Shown: positions 1-9,290 of the stretch, one piece after another
How the letters are laid out: each line of letters opens with the position of its first letter
Numbering within the stretch: position 1 is the first letter of the stretch
NCBI GenBank assembly: GCA_020637335.1
Contig: JACJWC010000010.1
Location: 1-64,000, forward strand
Origin: Acidobacteriota bacterium
Lineage (GTDB): Bacteria; Acidobacteriota; Holophagae; Acanthopleuribacterales; Acanthopleuribacteraceae
Direction: 5' to 3'
DNA length: 64,000 nucleotides
Made by a program: the position numbers and the translations under genes
Notes under the pieces: model-generated
The model's input: the letters and a program-made list of their open reading frames with translations, nothing else
What the model was told of the DNA's origin: nothing
The model's database searches: none

Positions 1-1521
1 CATCACATAGCAGTCCATCAACACGTCGGCGGCCAAACCCAGGAGTTCCTGCTCCTCGGCTAGGCGGTCCATGTACTTTTGAACAGCTGCACCCGCGACA
101 AACATGAATATTTTTTTCGCATTCTCGATCAATTTAAGCTCTTCAACCAATAAGCCTTCGGCTTGGTCAAAATCGAAGGAAGGCGGACCCATCAATTCGC
201 CCATCAGCGCAGCAGCTTTTTGCATCAACGGAATTGCGCCCTTTTGCGCGCGTTTCATGAGCATGTCAATGGTCAGCATGCGGTTGATTTCATTGGTGCC
301 TTCAAAGATCCGATTAATGCGCGCGTCTCGGTAGATGCGCTCAACCGTATACTCTTGGCTGTAGCCATATCCCCCGTGGATTTGCACGGCCTCATCTGCG
401 ATTTTGTCGAGTACTTCTGAACAAAAGACCTTCACCATGGCGCATTCAATCGCATACTCTTCGATGCCCTTAAGGATCGTTTCTTCAGCACCCGCTTCAC
501 CAAACTTCACATCGTGAAGGATTTGATCGATATAACCAGCGGTGCGGTAGAGCATGGATTCAGAGGCAAACGTTTGCACGACCATTTCGCCTAATTTGCC
601 CTGAATCATGCCAAATTCAGAAATGGACTTGCCAAAAGCTCGGCGTTCCTGGGCGTAGGTGGCCGAAAGTTGAAGCGCATCTTTACTCGCACCTAATGCA
701 CCCGCACCCAATTTAAAACGTCCAATATTTAAAATATTGAAGGCAATTTTGTGGCCTTTACCTTTTTCGCCCAACAGATTTTCTACGGGAACTTTGACGT
801 CTTCCAAAATGAGCATGCGGGTGGAAGAAGATTTAATGCCCATCTTCTTTTCTTCCGCGCCCACGCTGACGCCAGGGTAGTTGCGTTCGACGATGAAGGC
901 GGAAAAATCAGTGCCATCAATCTTGGCAAAAACAATGAAAACATCAGCAAAACCGGCATTGGTAATCCACATTTTGTTGCCATTCAGCACGTAGTGGGTA
1001 CCATCGGCACTCAACACCGCTTTGGTCCGCGCACTCAAAGCATCCGAACCCGAACTGGTTTCCGTTAAGGCGTATGCCGCCAAAAGTTCACCCGTAGCCA
1101 ATTTAGGCAGGTAACGATCCTTTTGCTCTTGGGTGCCAAAATAGGTGATTGGCATCGTGCCAATGCCACAATGACCACCTAAACTGACAATCAACCCGCC
1201 CGTGCGGCTGAACTTTTCGCTAACCAGACAAGCGGCAGCTTTGGAGAGATTTAATCCGCCGTAGGACTCTGGAATTTCAGCCGCCAGCATGCCAAGATCG
1301 CCCGCCTTTTTGAGTATGGAAGCTGTGAGATCGTTGTTGCAGGTTTCCAGTTCGGCCATGCGCGGCATTATTTCCGAGTCAATAAATTGTTCGGCTGTTT
1401 CGGCCATCATGTAGTGTTCTTCTTGAAAATCTTCGGGCGTGAAAACCTGGTCGGCATGATGGGATTCGACCAGGAAACTTCCCCCTTTCACATGTTGTAC
1501 AGGTTTTTCCGTCGTTTGCAT
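1..1521 (-). CDS. fadE: Acyl-CoA dehydrogenase (FadE/YusJ type), C-terminus cut by window edge
   Basis: FAD-dependent oxidation of acyl-CoA to trans-2-enoyl-CoA, the first step of beta-oxidation, in the cytoplasm. I translated the minus strand from the ATG at 1521; the frame stays open for 507 codons to base 1, so the C-terminus is missing. Visible are the acyl-CoA dehydrogenase core (about residues 40-415), the ALTETSSGSDA substrate/FAD loop near 150-160, and the IFEGTNEI motif whose Glu (about 405) is the expected catalytic base. The protein continues past the usual 380-residue core, as in the roughly 590-residue Bacillus FadE (YusJ). It lies 9 bases behind fadA in the order fadN-fadA-fadE, as in Bacillus, and probably shares the promoter and operator upstream of fadN. 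Confidence 0.9.
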   Translation of the reverse strand, partial: MQTTEKPVQHVKGGSFLVESHHADQVFTPEDFQEEHYMMAETAEQFIDSEIMPRMAELETCNNDLTASILKKAGDLGMLAAEIPESYGGLNLSKAAACLVSEKFSRTGGLIVSLGGHCGIGTMPITYFGTQEQKDRYLPKLATGELLAAYALTETSSGSDALSARTKAVLSADGTHYVLNGNKMWITNAGFADVFIVFAKIDGTDFSAFIVERNYPGVSVGAEEKKMGIKSSSTRMLILEDVKVPVENLLGEKGKGHKIAFNILNIGRFKLGAGALGASKDALQLSATYAQERRAFGKSISEFGMIQGKLGEMVVQTFASESMLYRTAGYIDQILHDVKFGEAGAEETILKGIEEYAIECAMVKVFCSEVLDKIADEAVQIHGGYGYSQEYTVERIYRDARINRIFEGTNEINRMLTIDMLMKRAQKGAIPLMQKAAALMGELMGPPSFDFDQAEGLLVEELKLIENAKKIFMFVAGAAVQKYMDRLAEEQELLGLAADVLMDCYVM

Positions 1522-1530
1522 GACTGCTCC

Positions 1531-2712
1531 TTAATTCATCAACTCAAAGAGGCCAGCGGCCCCCATACCGCCGCCCACACACATGGTGACCACACCGTAT
1601 TGTGTGCCGCGGCGTTTCATTTCGTAGATCAGGCTGGCGGTCAGTTTGGCACCTGTACAGCCCAGTGGGTGGCCGAGGGCAATGGCGCCCCCATTCACAT
1701 TTACTTTTTCGGGATCAAGGCCCAATTCGCGAATAACCATTAACGATTGGGCCGCAAAGGCTTCATTCAATTCGAACAATCCAATTTGATCCAACGATAT
1801 GCCGGTTTTTTCCACTAATTTGGGGATGGCGAGTGCGGGTCCAATCCCCATAACTTCTGGTCGGCATCCTGCTGTTGCGTAACCCACGAAGCGGGCCAAG
1901 GGTTTTATTCCGAGTTTTTTGACCATTGAATCGGACATGATGACCGCTGCAGCCGCGCCATCAGACATTTGCGAAGCGTTGCCAGCTGTTACGGTGCCAT
2001 TCATTTTGAAAGCAGGGCCGAGCTTGGCCAAGGCTGGAATCGAGGTGTCGGCGCGAGGCCCTTCATCACGGTTCACCTGAAAACTATGCTCTTCAGTCTT
2101 AAAACCTTTACCAGCCCGAACTTGCTTAACCGTAATCGGAATTAACTCCTGATCAAAAGCACCGGTTTCCTGGGCTTTAATCGCGCGCTGATGGCTCAGC
2201 AAAGCAAAAGCATCTTGATCCTCGCGCGATACATTCCACTTTTCCGCAACCTTTTCTGCGGTTAACCCCATGTTGATGTAGACCTCAGGGTAGTGATCGA
2301 CCAAATAAGGGTTAGGGGCAATTTTATTGCCGCCCATTGGGATCATGGACATGGATTCTGTCCCGCCGGCCATCATACAGTCGGCTGCTCCGCTGCGAAT
2401 TCGGTCCGCACAGGAAGCAATCGCCTGCAAGCCAGAGGAACAAAAGCGGTTAATGGTAATGGCCGGAATGCTTTCGGGGAATCCGGCACGCATCTGCGCG
2501 ATGCGGGCCACATTCATGCCTTGCTCGCCCTCCGGCATCGCACAGCCGAGAACAATATCTTCCAACATTTCTGGATTGAGTCCCTCAACCCGGTCCACCG
2601 CAGCGCGCATGGCTTCTGCTGCAAGATCGTCGGGTCGAGTTTGGGCCAATCCCCCTTTGTAAGCCTTACCAACGGGGGTTCGGACCGCTGAAACGACATA
2701 AGCTTCATTCAT
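1531..2712 (-). CDS. fadA: Acetyl-CoA C-acyltransferase (3-ketoacyl-CoA thiolase)
   Basis: Cleaves 3-ketoacyl-CoA with CoA to acetyl-CoA and a shortened acyl-CoA, the last step of beta-oxidation. The 393-residue length is standard for thiolases. The acyl-accepting Cys91 lies in NRFCSSGLQAI, the conserved His348 in GGAIALGHPLGCTGAK, and the second catalytic Cys378 in the C-terminal MCVGGGMGAAG motif. It is the middle gene of a tight operon: 10 bases after fadN and 9 bases before fadE. The genes around it supply all the other steps of the spiral, so a degradative thiolase is more likely than a biosynthetic acetoacetyl-CoA thiolase. Confidence 0.93.
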   Translation of the reverse strand: MNEAYVVSAVRTPVGKAYKGGLAQTRPDDLAAEAMRAAVDRVEGLNPEMLEDIVLGCAMPEGEQGMNVARIAQMRAGFPESIPAITINRFCSSGLQAIASCADRIRSGAADCMMAGGTESMSMIPMGGNKIAPNPYLVDHYPEVYINMGLTAEKVAEKWNVSREDQDAFALLSHQRAIKAQETGAFDQELIPITVKQVRAGKGFKTEEHSFQVNRDEGPRADTSIPALAKLGPAFKMNGTVTAGNASQMSDGAAAAVIMSDSMVKKLGIKPLARFVGYATAGCRPEVMGIGPALAIPKLVEKTGISLDQIGLFELNEAFAAQSLMVIRELGLDPEKVNVNGGAIALGHPLGCTGAKLTASLIYEMKRRGTQYGVVTMCVGGGMGAAGLFELMN

Positions 2713-2722
2713 TTTTTTGCTC

Positions 2723-5086
2723 CTAGTTGCGTAAGGGTTTTCCTTTGGAAAGCATAAATTGAATGCGTTCCAAGGTTTTTCGCTCGCCGCAAAGCCGCAA
2801 AAAGGCCTCGCGCTCCAAATCGAGTACGTGTTGTTCGGTCATGGTGGTGCCAGGCGTTAAATTGCCTCCGGTCAAGATGCGGGCCAAATAGGTGCCAATC
2901 TTCTGGTCGTGTTCAGAGATGTAGCCCCCTTCGCGCATCATGTAGAGGCCGAGCTTCAAGGCAGAGAAGCCCGGATCGCCCAAAACGGGAATGTCGTCAG
3001 GCACGCTGGGTGGCGTGTAACCCATTTTCACCATGCCCAAACAGCGGTTTTTAGCCTCCTGAATCAGGGCATCTCCATTCAAGGTAACCCCATCCTGAGG
3101 CGTCAAAAAGCCTAAATTGCGCGCTTCTTCAGCGGAAGTGCCGACCTTGCCCATGCCAATCGTTTCGAAAATAAAACGCAGGGGGGTCAATAAATCCTTT
3201 TCACCGCGTTTGGCAGCGCCACCCACATGGCGTAACAACATTTCTTTGGTACCGCCACCAGCCGGGATAAGACCCACGCCAACTTCCACCAATCCCATGT
3301 AGGTTTCTGCAGAAGCTTGGATGGCATCGGAATGAATGGAAAATTCACATCCACCGCCCAGGGTCAATCCGTAAGGCGCCGCTACAACGGGTTTGGGACA
3401 GTAACGCACCGAGCTAGTCGCCTGTTGAAAGGCCCGAATCATCAGGTCGATATCCTCAAAATTGCCTTCCTGCGCTTCCAGAAGCAGTAACATCAAGTTG
3501 GCGCCTGCGCTGAAATTTCCACCTTGGTTCCCAATCACCAATCCATCAAAGTCGGTTGCGACCTTGTCGACAGCGAATTTGGTCATGGCAATCGTGTCGC
3601 TGCCAATCGAGTTCATTTTGGAGTGGAACTCTAACAGGGCAATACCATCACCCAGATCGATCAGCGAAGCGCCCGGATTGGTTTTCACCACCTTGTTCGC
3701 CTGCTTTTTATAATCCGTAAGGATGATCACGTTCGGGCGGCTCGGCACTGCGGCAAAGCTTTTGGCTTGGTAATTGTAATAGCTGGGCTGACCCGCTTCG
3801 GCTTGATAGAACGAGCGCACACCTTGCGCCAACATGTCTTGGACCAACTGCGGCACGGCACGATTTTCCGATTCGAGACGTTTGGTCACGTTTTCGACAC
3901 CCAAGGCATCCCAAGTTTCAAATGGCCCTAATTCCCAATTGAAACCCCAGCGCATGGCCCGGTCCACATTGACAATATCATCAGCAACTTCGCCCAGGCG
4001 ATTCACCGAATAAACCAGCATGGTGCTGAGACACTTCCAAAGAAAGGTCCCCACTCGGTCGGGGCTTGCCACTGCTTTGCGCAATCGCTCAGACGTATCT
4101 TCAATATTTTTGAGTAGTTCAATGCTGGGCAGGTTGGGCTTGATTTGGTCCCGATATTGTAAGGTTTGCAAATCAATCGTTTTAATGACCGGTTTGCCAG
4201 GACCGCGTTCTTTTTTATAAAAACCCTGGCCGGTCTTGTCACCGAGCAGCCCTTTTTCGATCATGGCGCGAACCGGTTGGGGCATGCGGAAATACTCACG
4301 CATTTCATCTGCTTGTGCATTCTCATATAAGTTATCTGCCACATGCGCAAACGTGTCCAAGCCCACCAAGTCGGCCGTGCGAAAAACAGCAGATTTGGGG
4401 CGACCACTCAGCGGTCCCATAATTTTATCGACTTCCTCGATGCTGTAATCCATTTCGAACATGGTGTGAAAAACACCCATCATCGCCATAACCCCAATGC
4501 GGTTGGCAATAAAGTTCGGGCAATCTTTGGCAAAGACCACCCCTTTACCCAGCCTTTTTTCCCCAAAAATTTGGAATGCTTCCAAGAGTTGGGGATCAGT
4601 TTCAGGGCCTGGAATAACTTCCAACAGTTTCATGTATCGGGGCGGATTAAAAAAATGCGTCCCAAAAAACCGGCGACGTACCTCCGCCGGTAGGACTTCA
4701 ACCAGCGAATGAATCGGAATACCGGAGGTATTCGTTGTCAAAATGGTTTCAGGTCCAAGATACGGCAACAACTGCTTGTACAGATTGTGCTTGATGGCAA
4801 GATCCTCTTTAACAACCTCGATAATCCAATCACAGCCCTTCAACAGGCCGAGGTCTTTTTCAAGCGAACCGGTCTGAATCCGACCCAACCAATTCGTATC
4901 AAAGATGGGTGAGGGTTTCGCCTTAACCATTTTCTTAACGGCCGCATCGGCCAATGGCAAGGGTTTGCCATCTACTTCAATAACCAAATCCAAAAGAGTG
5001 ACGGAACAGCCTGCATTAACAAGATGTGCCGCAATGGTCGCTCCCATCACACCGGCTCCAAGCACCCCAACCTTCTGAACTTTCAT
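2723..5086 (-). CDS. fadN: 3-hydroxyacyl-CoA dehydrogenase / enoyl-CoA hydratase fusion (FadN type)
   Basis: Bifunctional beta-oxidation enzyme that hydrates enoyl-CoA and oxidises 3-hydroxyacyl-CoA with NAD. The dehydrogenase comes first: a Rossmann glycine motif GAGVMGATIAAHL at residues 10-22, then the C-terminal hydroxyacyl-CoA dehydrogenase folds. A crotonase domain fills the last 300 residues, with LTLGGGCEFSIHSD forming the oxyanion-hole region. This order is the reverse of E. coli FadB, and the 787-residue length matches Bacillus FadN (YusL). The ATG has a GGAGG site 6 bases upstream. It leads fadN-fadA-fadE behind a TTGACA promoter that carries a perfect 16-bp palindrome. Confidence 0.93.
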   Translation of the reverse strand: MKVQKVGVLGAGVMGATIAAHLVNAGCSVTLLDLVIEVDGKPLPLADAAVKKMVKAKPSPIFDTNWLGRIQTGSLEKDLGLLKGCDWIIEVVKEDLAIKHNLYKQLLPYLGPETILTTNTSGIPIHSLVEVLPAEVRRRFFGTHFFNPPRYMKLLEVIPGPETDPQLLEAFQIFGEKRLGKGVVFAKDCPNFIANRIGVMAMMGVFHTMFEMDYSIEEVDKIMGPLSGRPKSAVFRTADLVGLDTFAHVADNLYENAQADEMREYFRMPQPVRAMIEKGLLGDKTGQGFYKKERGPGKPVIKTIDLQTLQYRDQIKPNLPSIELLKNIEDTSERLRKAVASPDRVGTFLWKCLSTMLVYSVNRLGEVADDIVNVDRAMRWGFNWELGPFETWDALGVENVTKRLESENRAVPQLVQDMLAQGVRSFYQAEAGQPSYYNYQAKSFAAVPSRPNVIILTDYKKQANKVVKTNPGASLIDLGDGIALLEFHSKMNSIGSDTIAMTKFAVDKVATDFDGLVIGNQGGNFSAGANLMLLLLEAQEGNFEDIDLMIRAFQQATSSVRYCPKPVVAAPYGLTLGGGCEFSIHSDAIQASAETYMGLVEVGVGLIPAGGGTKEMLLRHVGGAAKRGEKDLLTPLRFIFETIGMGKVGTSAEEARNLGFLTPQDGVTLNGDALIQEAKNRCLGMVKMGYTPPSVPDDIPVLGDPGFSALKLGLYMMREGGYISEHDQKIGTYLARILTGGNLTPGTTMTEQHVLDLEREAFLRLCGERKTLERIQFMLSKGKPLRN

Positions 5087-5103
5087 TCGACGCCTCCAGA
5101 ATT

Positions 5104-5119
5104 ATGAATGATCATTCAT
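5104..5119. promoter_or_regulatory. Palindromic operator upstream of fadN
   Basis: ATGAATGATCATTCAT is a perfect 16-bp palindrome just upstream of the fadN ribosome binding site and just downstream of the predicted -10. The half-sites TGAATGA/TCATTCA are the same as those of the Bacillus FadR (TetR family) operator, except that here they abut without the central spacer. A repressor released by long-chain acyl-CoA is the natural inference. No such regulator is encoded in this window. Confidence 0.65.
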
Positions 5120-5124
5120 TTTTT

Positions 5125-5153
5125 ATGATGCATTGCGACAGAATCGTTGTCAA
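5125..5153 (-). promoter_or_regulatory. Sigma-70-type promoter of fadNAE
   Basis: On the minus strand TTGACA (5153-5148) is followed after 17 bases by CATCAT (5130-5125), a four-of-six match to TATAAT. The expected start lies in or beside the palindrome at 5104-5119, which fits repression by blocking initiation. Assigned by consensus only. Confidence 0.5.
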
Positions 5154-5199
5154 GCGATTACGCAGCGATTTTTTTGGTTTTGTTGGGTTGATCTGGGGA

Positions 5200-5634
5200 T
5201 TAGCGCTCTACCCGCTTAAAACTCAGTTGGATGGCTTGGCCGAACACTTTGGCCTTAAAGTGGTTAGCATCAACAAATTGGATTTGCCATTCATCAAAGG
5301 TCCGAAATTGGTCATCGCTCAAACGCAGGGTAATCGGATCCTTGGATTCGCCTACCTGCCATTGGCGTGTTTCAGAGGTTCCGCTACCTAATATCGACCG
5401 ACGGCTAATCAGGGTACCGCCCTTTTGAAATTCCAGTTCTAGTTGAACATTGGCGGCCAGCGATTTGAGAAAAACACTGAAACCAGAGGGTTTGGCGGCA
5501 GGATCTGGGTTCGTTTGGGTATCAGGTTCAAGCGTTTCCTGTGTATCCAAAACCCATACCCCACGCAACTTGCGTTCTGCACTGGATCCACAGGCGAGAA
5601 GAATAAAGAGCCCAAATATCCCAAGGTAGCGCAT
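5200..5634 (-). CDS. Predicted small lipoprotein
   Basis: I do not recognise this 144-residue protein beyond its export signal. It begins with a short lipoprotein signal, MRYLGIFGLFILLAC, so Cys15 would be lipidated. The rest reads like a small beta-rich domain, with GVWVLDTQ near the mature N-terminus and alternating hydrophobic strands such as WQIQFVDANHFKAKVF. The start at 5634 is chosen over a longer frame because GGAGG sits 5 bases before it and the signal peptide begins there. It lies downstream of no obvious partner and diverges from the small membrane protein at 5724. Confidence 0.7.
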   Translation of the reverse strand: MRYLGIFGLFILLACGSSAERKLRGVWVLDTQETLEPDTQTNPDPAAKPSGFSVFLKSLAANVQLELEFQKGGTLISRRSILGSGTSETRQWQVGESKDPITLRLSDDQFRTFDEWQIQFVDANHFKAKVFGQAIQLSFKRVER

Positions 5635-5723
5635 CAAAACCTCCAAAACGTGGCATGTTAATGTGAAGTTTAACGGAATGGCATCAACTTGCGTTTCACA
5701 ATCCAGGCAAGAGGTAACGAAAA

Positions 5724-6014
5724 GTGATCGAAGATGTTTTAGAGGGAGTTTTTGCCACGAGTTGTGGGCAACGCTTATTGGGTACATTTACAACCGTTGT
5801 CTTTGGGCTGTGTGGTATTTATTTTCTCTATGAAACCAGCCAAAACTGGCGCTTAGTGACCTTGTTGTTCGGTGTATTGTGCTTGACCACGGCACTTCTG
5901 GGTTTGCGGGCTTGGGTCTTGAGAAAACCGGTTGAAACGCTTGCTCGAATTTGGCTGTTGATTTTGTTGGCAACCTTGGGGGCGGGGATTTGGTTAGCGC
6001 TTTTGCCTGCCTAA
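5724..6014 (+). CDS. Small three-helix membrane protein, unknown function
   Basis: A 96-residue protein with three hydrophobic segments at about residues 20-38, 42-63 and 73-93, and positive residues RAWVLRK between the second and third. No family recognised. The start is a GTG at 5724 with a GAGG site about 9 bases upstream; no ATG is in frame. It lies between a divergent lipoprotein gene and the epimerase gene, about 50 bases upstream of the latter, so a shared transcript is possible. Codon use and hydrophobic pattern support a real gene, but nothing shows its role. Confidence 0.55.
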   Translation: MIEDVLEGVFATSCGQRLLGTFTTVVFGLCGIYFLYETSQNWRLVTLLFGVLCLTTALLGLRAWVLRKPVETLARIWLLILLATLGAGIWLALLPA

Positions 6015-6066
6015 TCGCACAAAAAAAAAGATGGTTTCAAATCAGCTGATAAGGCAGAATTTGGGC

Positions 6067-7059
6067 ATGAAGAAGGTTTTGATTCTCGGTGCGAGTGGCT
6101 TTCTGGGGAGCCATTTGGCAGTGCGATTAAAAAATGAAGGTCATCATGTTGTTGGTGCGGATCGAGTTGCGCCGGCATTTCGACCCATCCCATTTGATGG
6201 ATTTGTCATGACAGACTTGCGCGATGCCAACCAAATGACCAGCTTGTTCAATCAACCCTATGATGCTGTTTACCAATTTGCAGCTGAGATGGGCGGTGCA
6301 GGTTTCATCTTTAGTGGGGAAAATGACGCTGAAATTATGCACGCCAGTGGCCTCATCAATCTGAACGTGGCCCAGGCTTTTCGCAAAAGTGGTTCCAAAC
6401 GGTTATTTTTTGCCTCGAGTGCCTGTGTTTATCCTACCGCCAACCAGAACAACCCCGAAGCACCCCATTGCCACGAGGATAGCGTCTACCCAGCGAGTCC
6501 CGATAGCGAGTACGGTTGGGAAAAACTTTTTGCCGAACGTTTATATCAGAGTTTTGCCCGACAGTATGGTTTTGAGTTGACGATCGCACGTTTGCACAAT
6601 GTCTATGGCCCTTTTGGCGTGTACCAGGGCGGACGTGAAAAAGCACCAGCAGCGCTATGCCGTAAAGTGGCATTGGCCCAGGAGGGTGATGCGATTGAGA
6701 TTTGGGGCGATGGCCATCAAACGCGCAGCTTCACCTACATCGAAGATTGTTTGGAGGGCATCGCCCGATTAATGGCTGCGCCCCCAGTGCCTCCGATCAA
6801 TTTGGGTTCAGATGAAATGGTGAGTATCAACCAATTGGCCCAAATGATCATTGAATTAAGCGGAAAAAGGATCGCATTGAGGCATGTTCCTGGACCGCAA
6901 GGCGTGCGGGGCCGGAATTCAGACAATCGCATGATTCGTGAAGTACTGGGTTGGCAACCCAATACGCCGCTTCAAGTAGGCCTAAAAGAAGTTTATGCTT
7001 GGATTGCGCAGGAAATTAAGAAGTCCAACCAAAGTCAGGCCACATTTGTCCTCCATTAA
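6067..7059 (+). CDS. NAD-dependent sugar epimerase, GDP-mannose 3,5-epimerase-like
   Basis: Extended SDR sugar-nucleotide enzyme of about 330 residues. It has the Rossmann motif GASGFLGSHLA at the N-terminus, a SSACVYP serine motif and the YGWEK catalytic Tyr-Lys pair. Several stretches resemble plant GDP-mannose 3,5-epimerase closely as I recall it: AAEMGGAGFI, HNVYGPFG, GGREKAPAALCRK and WGDGHQTRSFTYIEDC. That enzyme makes GDP-L-galactose or GDP-L-gulose from GDP-mannose; here the product could feed surface polysaccharide. The start at 6067 puts the nucleotide-binding motif near the N-terminus. An ATG at 6031 would add 12 residues; neither has a strong ribosome binding site. Confidence 0.75.
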   Translation: MKKVLILGASGFLGSHLAVRLKNEGHHVVGADRVAPAFRPIPFDGFVMTDLRDANQMTSLFNQPYDAVYQFAAEMGGAGFIFSGENDAEIMHASGLINLNVAQAFRKSGSKRLFFASSACVYPTANQNNPEAPHCHEDSVYPASPDSEYGWEKLFAERLYQSFARQYGFELTIARLHNVYGPFGVYQGGREKAPAALCRKVALAQEGDAIEIWGDGHQTRSFTYIEDCLEGIARLMAAPPVPPINLGSDEMVSINQLAQMIIELSGKRIALRHVPGPQGVRGRNSDNRMIREVLGWQPNTPLQVGLKEVYAWIAQEIKKSNQSQATFVLH

Positions 7060-7183
7060 GGACATTCACCGCGTTTTGTATTCATATTGAGGATGCTCAA
7101 AACCAGCCAAGCCCTACACTGGTTAATAAAAGTGTGTGGCCTTAATTTTGCACCTTGCCGACAACCACTGAAGGAGTTGTCGT

Positions 7184-9268
7184 ATGCGTATTGGGTTGCT
7201 TTTGTGTTTGTCCAGCTGGGTCTGGGCAACGGATTTTATGTATTACATGGAACTGCCTGTTCAAGTTCAGGAGGGACAGATCGCCGTTCAATTAAAACCG
7301 GCGCCGTTTGTCTCGTTTGAAACCTTAAAGGACGATCGGCAAAATATCGACCGCGCAATGGTCGAATTGTCTTTGGATTCTGCGCTACGCCAAACCGTGT
7401 ACCTGATGCGAACCTTGGAGCGCAATCGCGGGACCATTATGGCCAATAAAGCACCCATTGAAATTCTTTCTTTTAAATGGGAATTGGCCAAGCGCGACCT
7501 GACGGGTAAACCCGAAGAGGTGTACGAGTACGAAACCACACTGGTATTAGGCGCTGAAGAAAATCAAGGCTTGATTCGATTTGAGGACAAGGAATTCGCC
7601 TTCACACTGAATGATCTGACCGACCAGGCCGCATATGAAACCTACCTCAAACATTTGATTTTTCCGTTTGAATCCAAAACCTTTGCACTCAACAACCAGG
7701 ATGCCTTTTTGGTTGATTTGTATTTTCAGTGGCCCAAAGTCCTGGTCAAAGAGTCCGAATTTAATGTTTTCGATTTATTCCCCTCCCTGATCCTTTGGAA
7801 TAAAGGACCCATTACCAAAATAAAGATCCACCTGGGCACGACCTATGCCCATCTCGATTCAGGTCAATGGTCTCAAGAAAACTCCACCTATTTGGCCCGC
7901 CACAAACAAGCAATCGAATTGTATGAGCAGGTCCTGGTCAACGAACAAAACAATCGGGTTAACCAAGCCATTCAAGGCTTGGAAGAATATCTGCAAATGG
8001 TTCCGACGGACAAAAAGGCCTTAAAACTCCTCATGGACCTCTATCTCTCTGAGGAAATGGAGGATGAAGCCTATAGCCTGATCAGCCGGTTCCAACCAAT
8101 CTTTGCGACCATCCGCGATGGGTTGACAAACCAAAAGAGCTTGGCTGCGGAAGCTTCGCAAAAACGCAATTTTTTACTGGGCAAACGGCGGGATTTTCGC
8201 AGAGACCGCAAAGTGGAACTCAAAATCACCGCGCCTGAAAATATGGACATGGTCACCGGGAAAACCTATTTGGAATTTGCTTTAGCAGCCCATGATGCCC
8301 CAATATTGCAGATTGATTGCTACGCCGATGAAGAATTAATTGGCTCCATGACGGAACCGCCCTTTAGGGCAGCATTCACTTCCAACGGAGGCCAGCGCAG
8401 TATGGAACTACGCGTAATGGCTTATTTTGAAAACGAGACGTACCAGGAGGCACGGATCCGGGTTCGGACCGTTGATGTGGATGAGGAAGAATGGGTCAAT
8501 CTGGTGCCGGTTCGCACGGTGGTTACGGCAGGATCACGCAAATTTCTAACCGATCTGAACCAGGAGGATTTCAAAGTATTCGAGAACGGTAAGGAATGCA
8601 AAATTGAGCATTTTCGCAAGGATCAAAGTCCCTTACGCGTCGCTATCCTAATCGACACTTCCATTTCTATGTTTGGTGAAAAACTCTACAACGCCCAATA
8701 TGCGGTGCATTCCTTTTTGAGTAAACTTCAGCCAGAGGATCGCGCGGAAATTTATACCTTTGACCATCGTGTCCTGCGGTTAGCTCCATTTTCCAATCAC
8801 TTTGACGTTATGGGCAACCAGGTGTTCACCCTCAGTCCCCAACTATCAACATCCCTTTACGACGCCATCCTGGCCGCTGTCGATGACCTGAATGGCCAGA
8901 ACGGGAACAAGGTCATCATTATCGTTTCTGACGGTTCGGACAGTTCATCCGTCAGCACCGATATCCATGTCACACAGGCCTTACAGCGTTCTTCTGCCAT
9001 GGTTTACAGTCTGATCATGCCAGGCGACTTTTTGGGCCAAAGCAATCAACTCGGCAATTTGTTTCTGGAAGAAATTGCTAAATACACAGGTTCGATCGCC
9101 ACGAAAGTTCGAAAAGTCCGCGACCTCGACCAGGAATTTGACCAGATTTACGAAGAATTAAAGTCCTTTTACTACCTGGATTACTATTCAAAAGCAAGCA
9201 AGGGCGACCGCGAAATCCAAATCAAGGCAAAAGGCGGAAAAGCCCGGCACAGGGTCATCGCCCAGTAG
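7184..9268 (+). CDS. Exported TPR protein with acidobacterial VWFA-related domain
   Basis: 694 residues with a short signal peptide (MRIGLLLCLSSWVWA). The middle holds TPR-like helices near 250-300 and a beta-sandwich segment near 345-440. A linker with VRTVVTAGSRKFLTDL, EDFKVFENG and KIEHF follows, the signature that precedes the VWFA-related domain common in acidobacteria. The VWA fold starts at VAILIDTSISM, a metal-ion adhesion site motif (DxSxS), and continues to IIIVSDGSDSS. Such proteins are predicted periplasmic or surface binding proteins with unknown ligands. GGAG lies 8 bases before the ATG. The gene ends at a bidirectional terminator facing the IPTL-CTERM gene. Confidence 0.85.
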   Translation: MRIGLLLCLSSWVWATDFMYYMELPVQVQEGQIAVQLKPAPFVSFETLKDDRQNIDRAMVELSLDSALRQTVYLMRTLERNRGTIMANKAPIEILSFKWELAKRDLTGKPEEVYEYETTLVLGAEENQGLIRFEDKEFAFTLNDLTDQAAYETYLKHLIFPFESKTFALNNQDAFLVDLYFQWPKVLVKESEFNVFDLFPSLILWNKGPITKIKIHLGTTYAHLDSGQWSQENSTYLARHKQAIELYEQVLVNEQNNRVNQAIQGLEEYLQMVPTDKKALKLLMDLYLSEEMEDEAYSLISRFQPIFATIRDGLTNQKSLAAEASQKRNFLLGKRRDFRRDRKVELKITAPENMDMVTGKTYLEFALAAHDAPILQIDCYADEELIGSMTEPPFRAAFTSNGGQRSMELRVMAYFENETYQEARIRVRTVDVDEEEWVNLVPVRTVVTAGSRKFLTDLNQEDFKVFENGKECKIEHFRKDQSPLRVAILIDTSISMFGEKLYNAQYAVHSFLSKLQPEDRAEIYTFDHRVLRLAPFSNHFDVMGNQVFTLSPQLSTSLYDAILAAVDDLNGQNGNKVIIIVSDGSDSSSVSTDIHVTQALQRSSAMVYSLIMPGDFLGQSNQLGNLFLEEIAKYTGSIATKVRKVRDLDQEFDQIYEELKSFYYLDYYSKASKGDREIQIKAKGGKARHRVIAQ

Positions 9269-9290
9269 GTTCCAATTCACCCCCCAAAAA

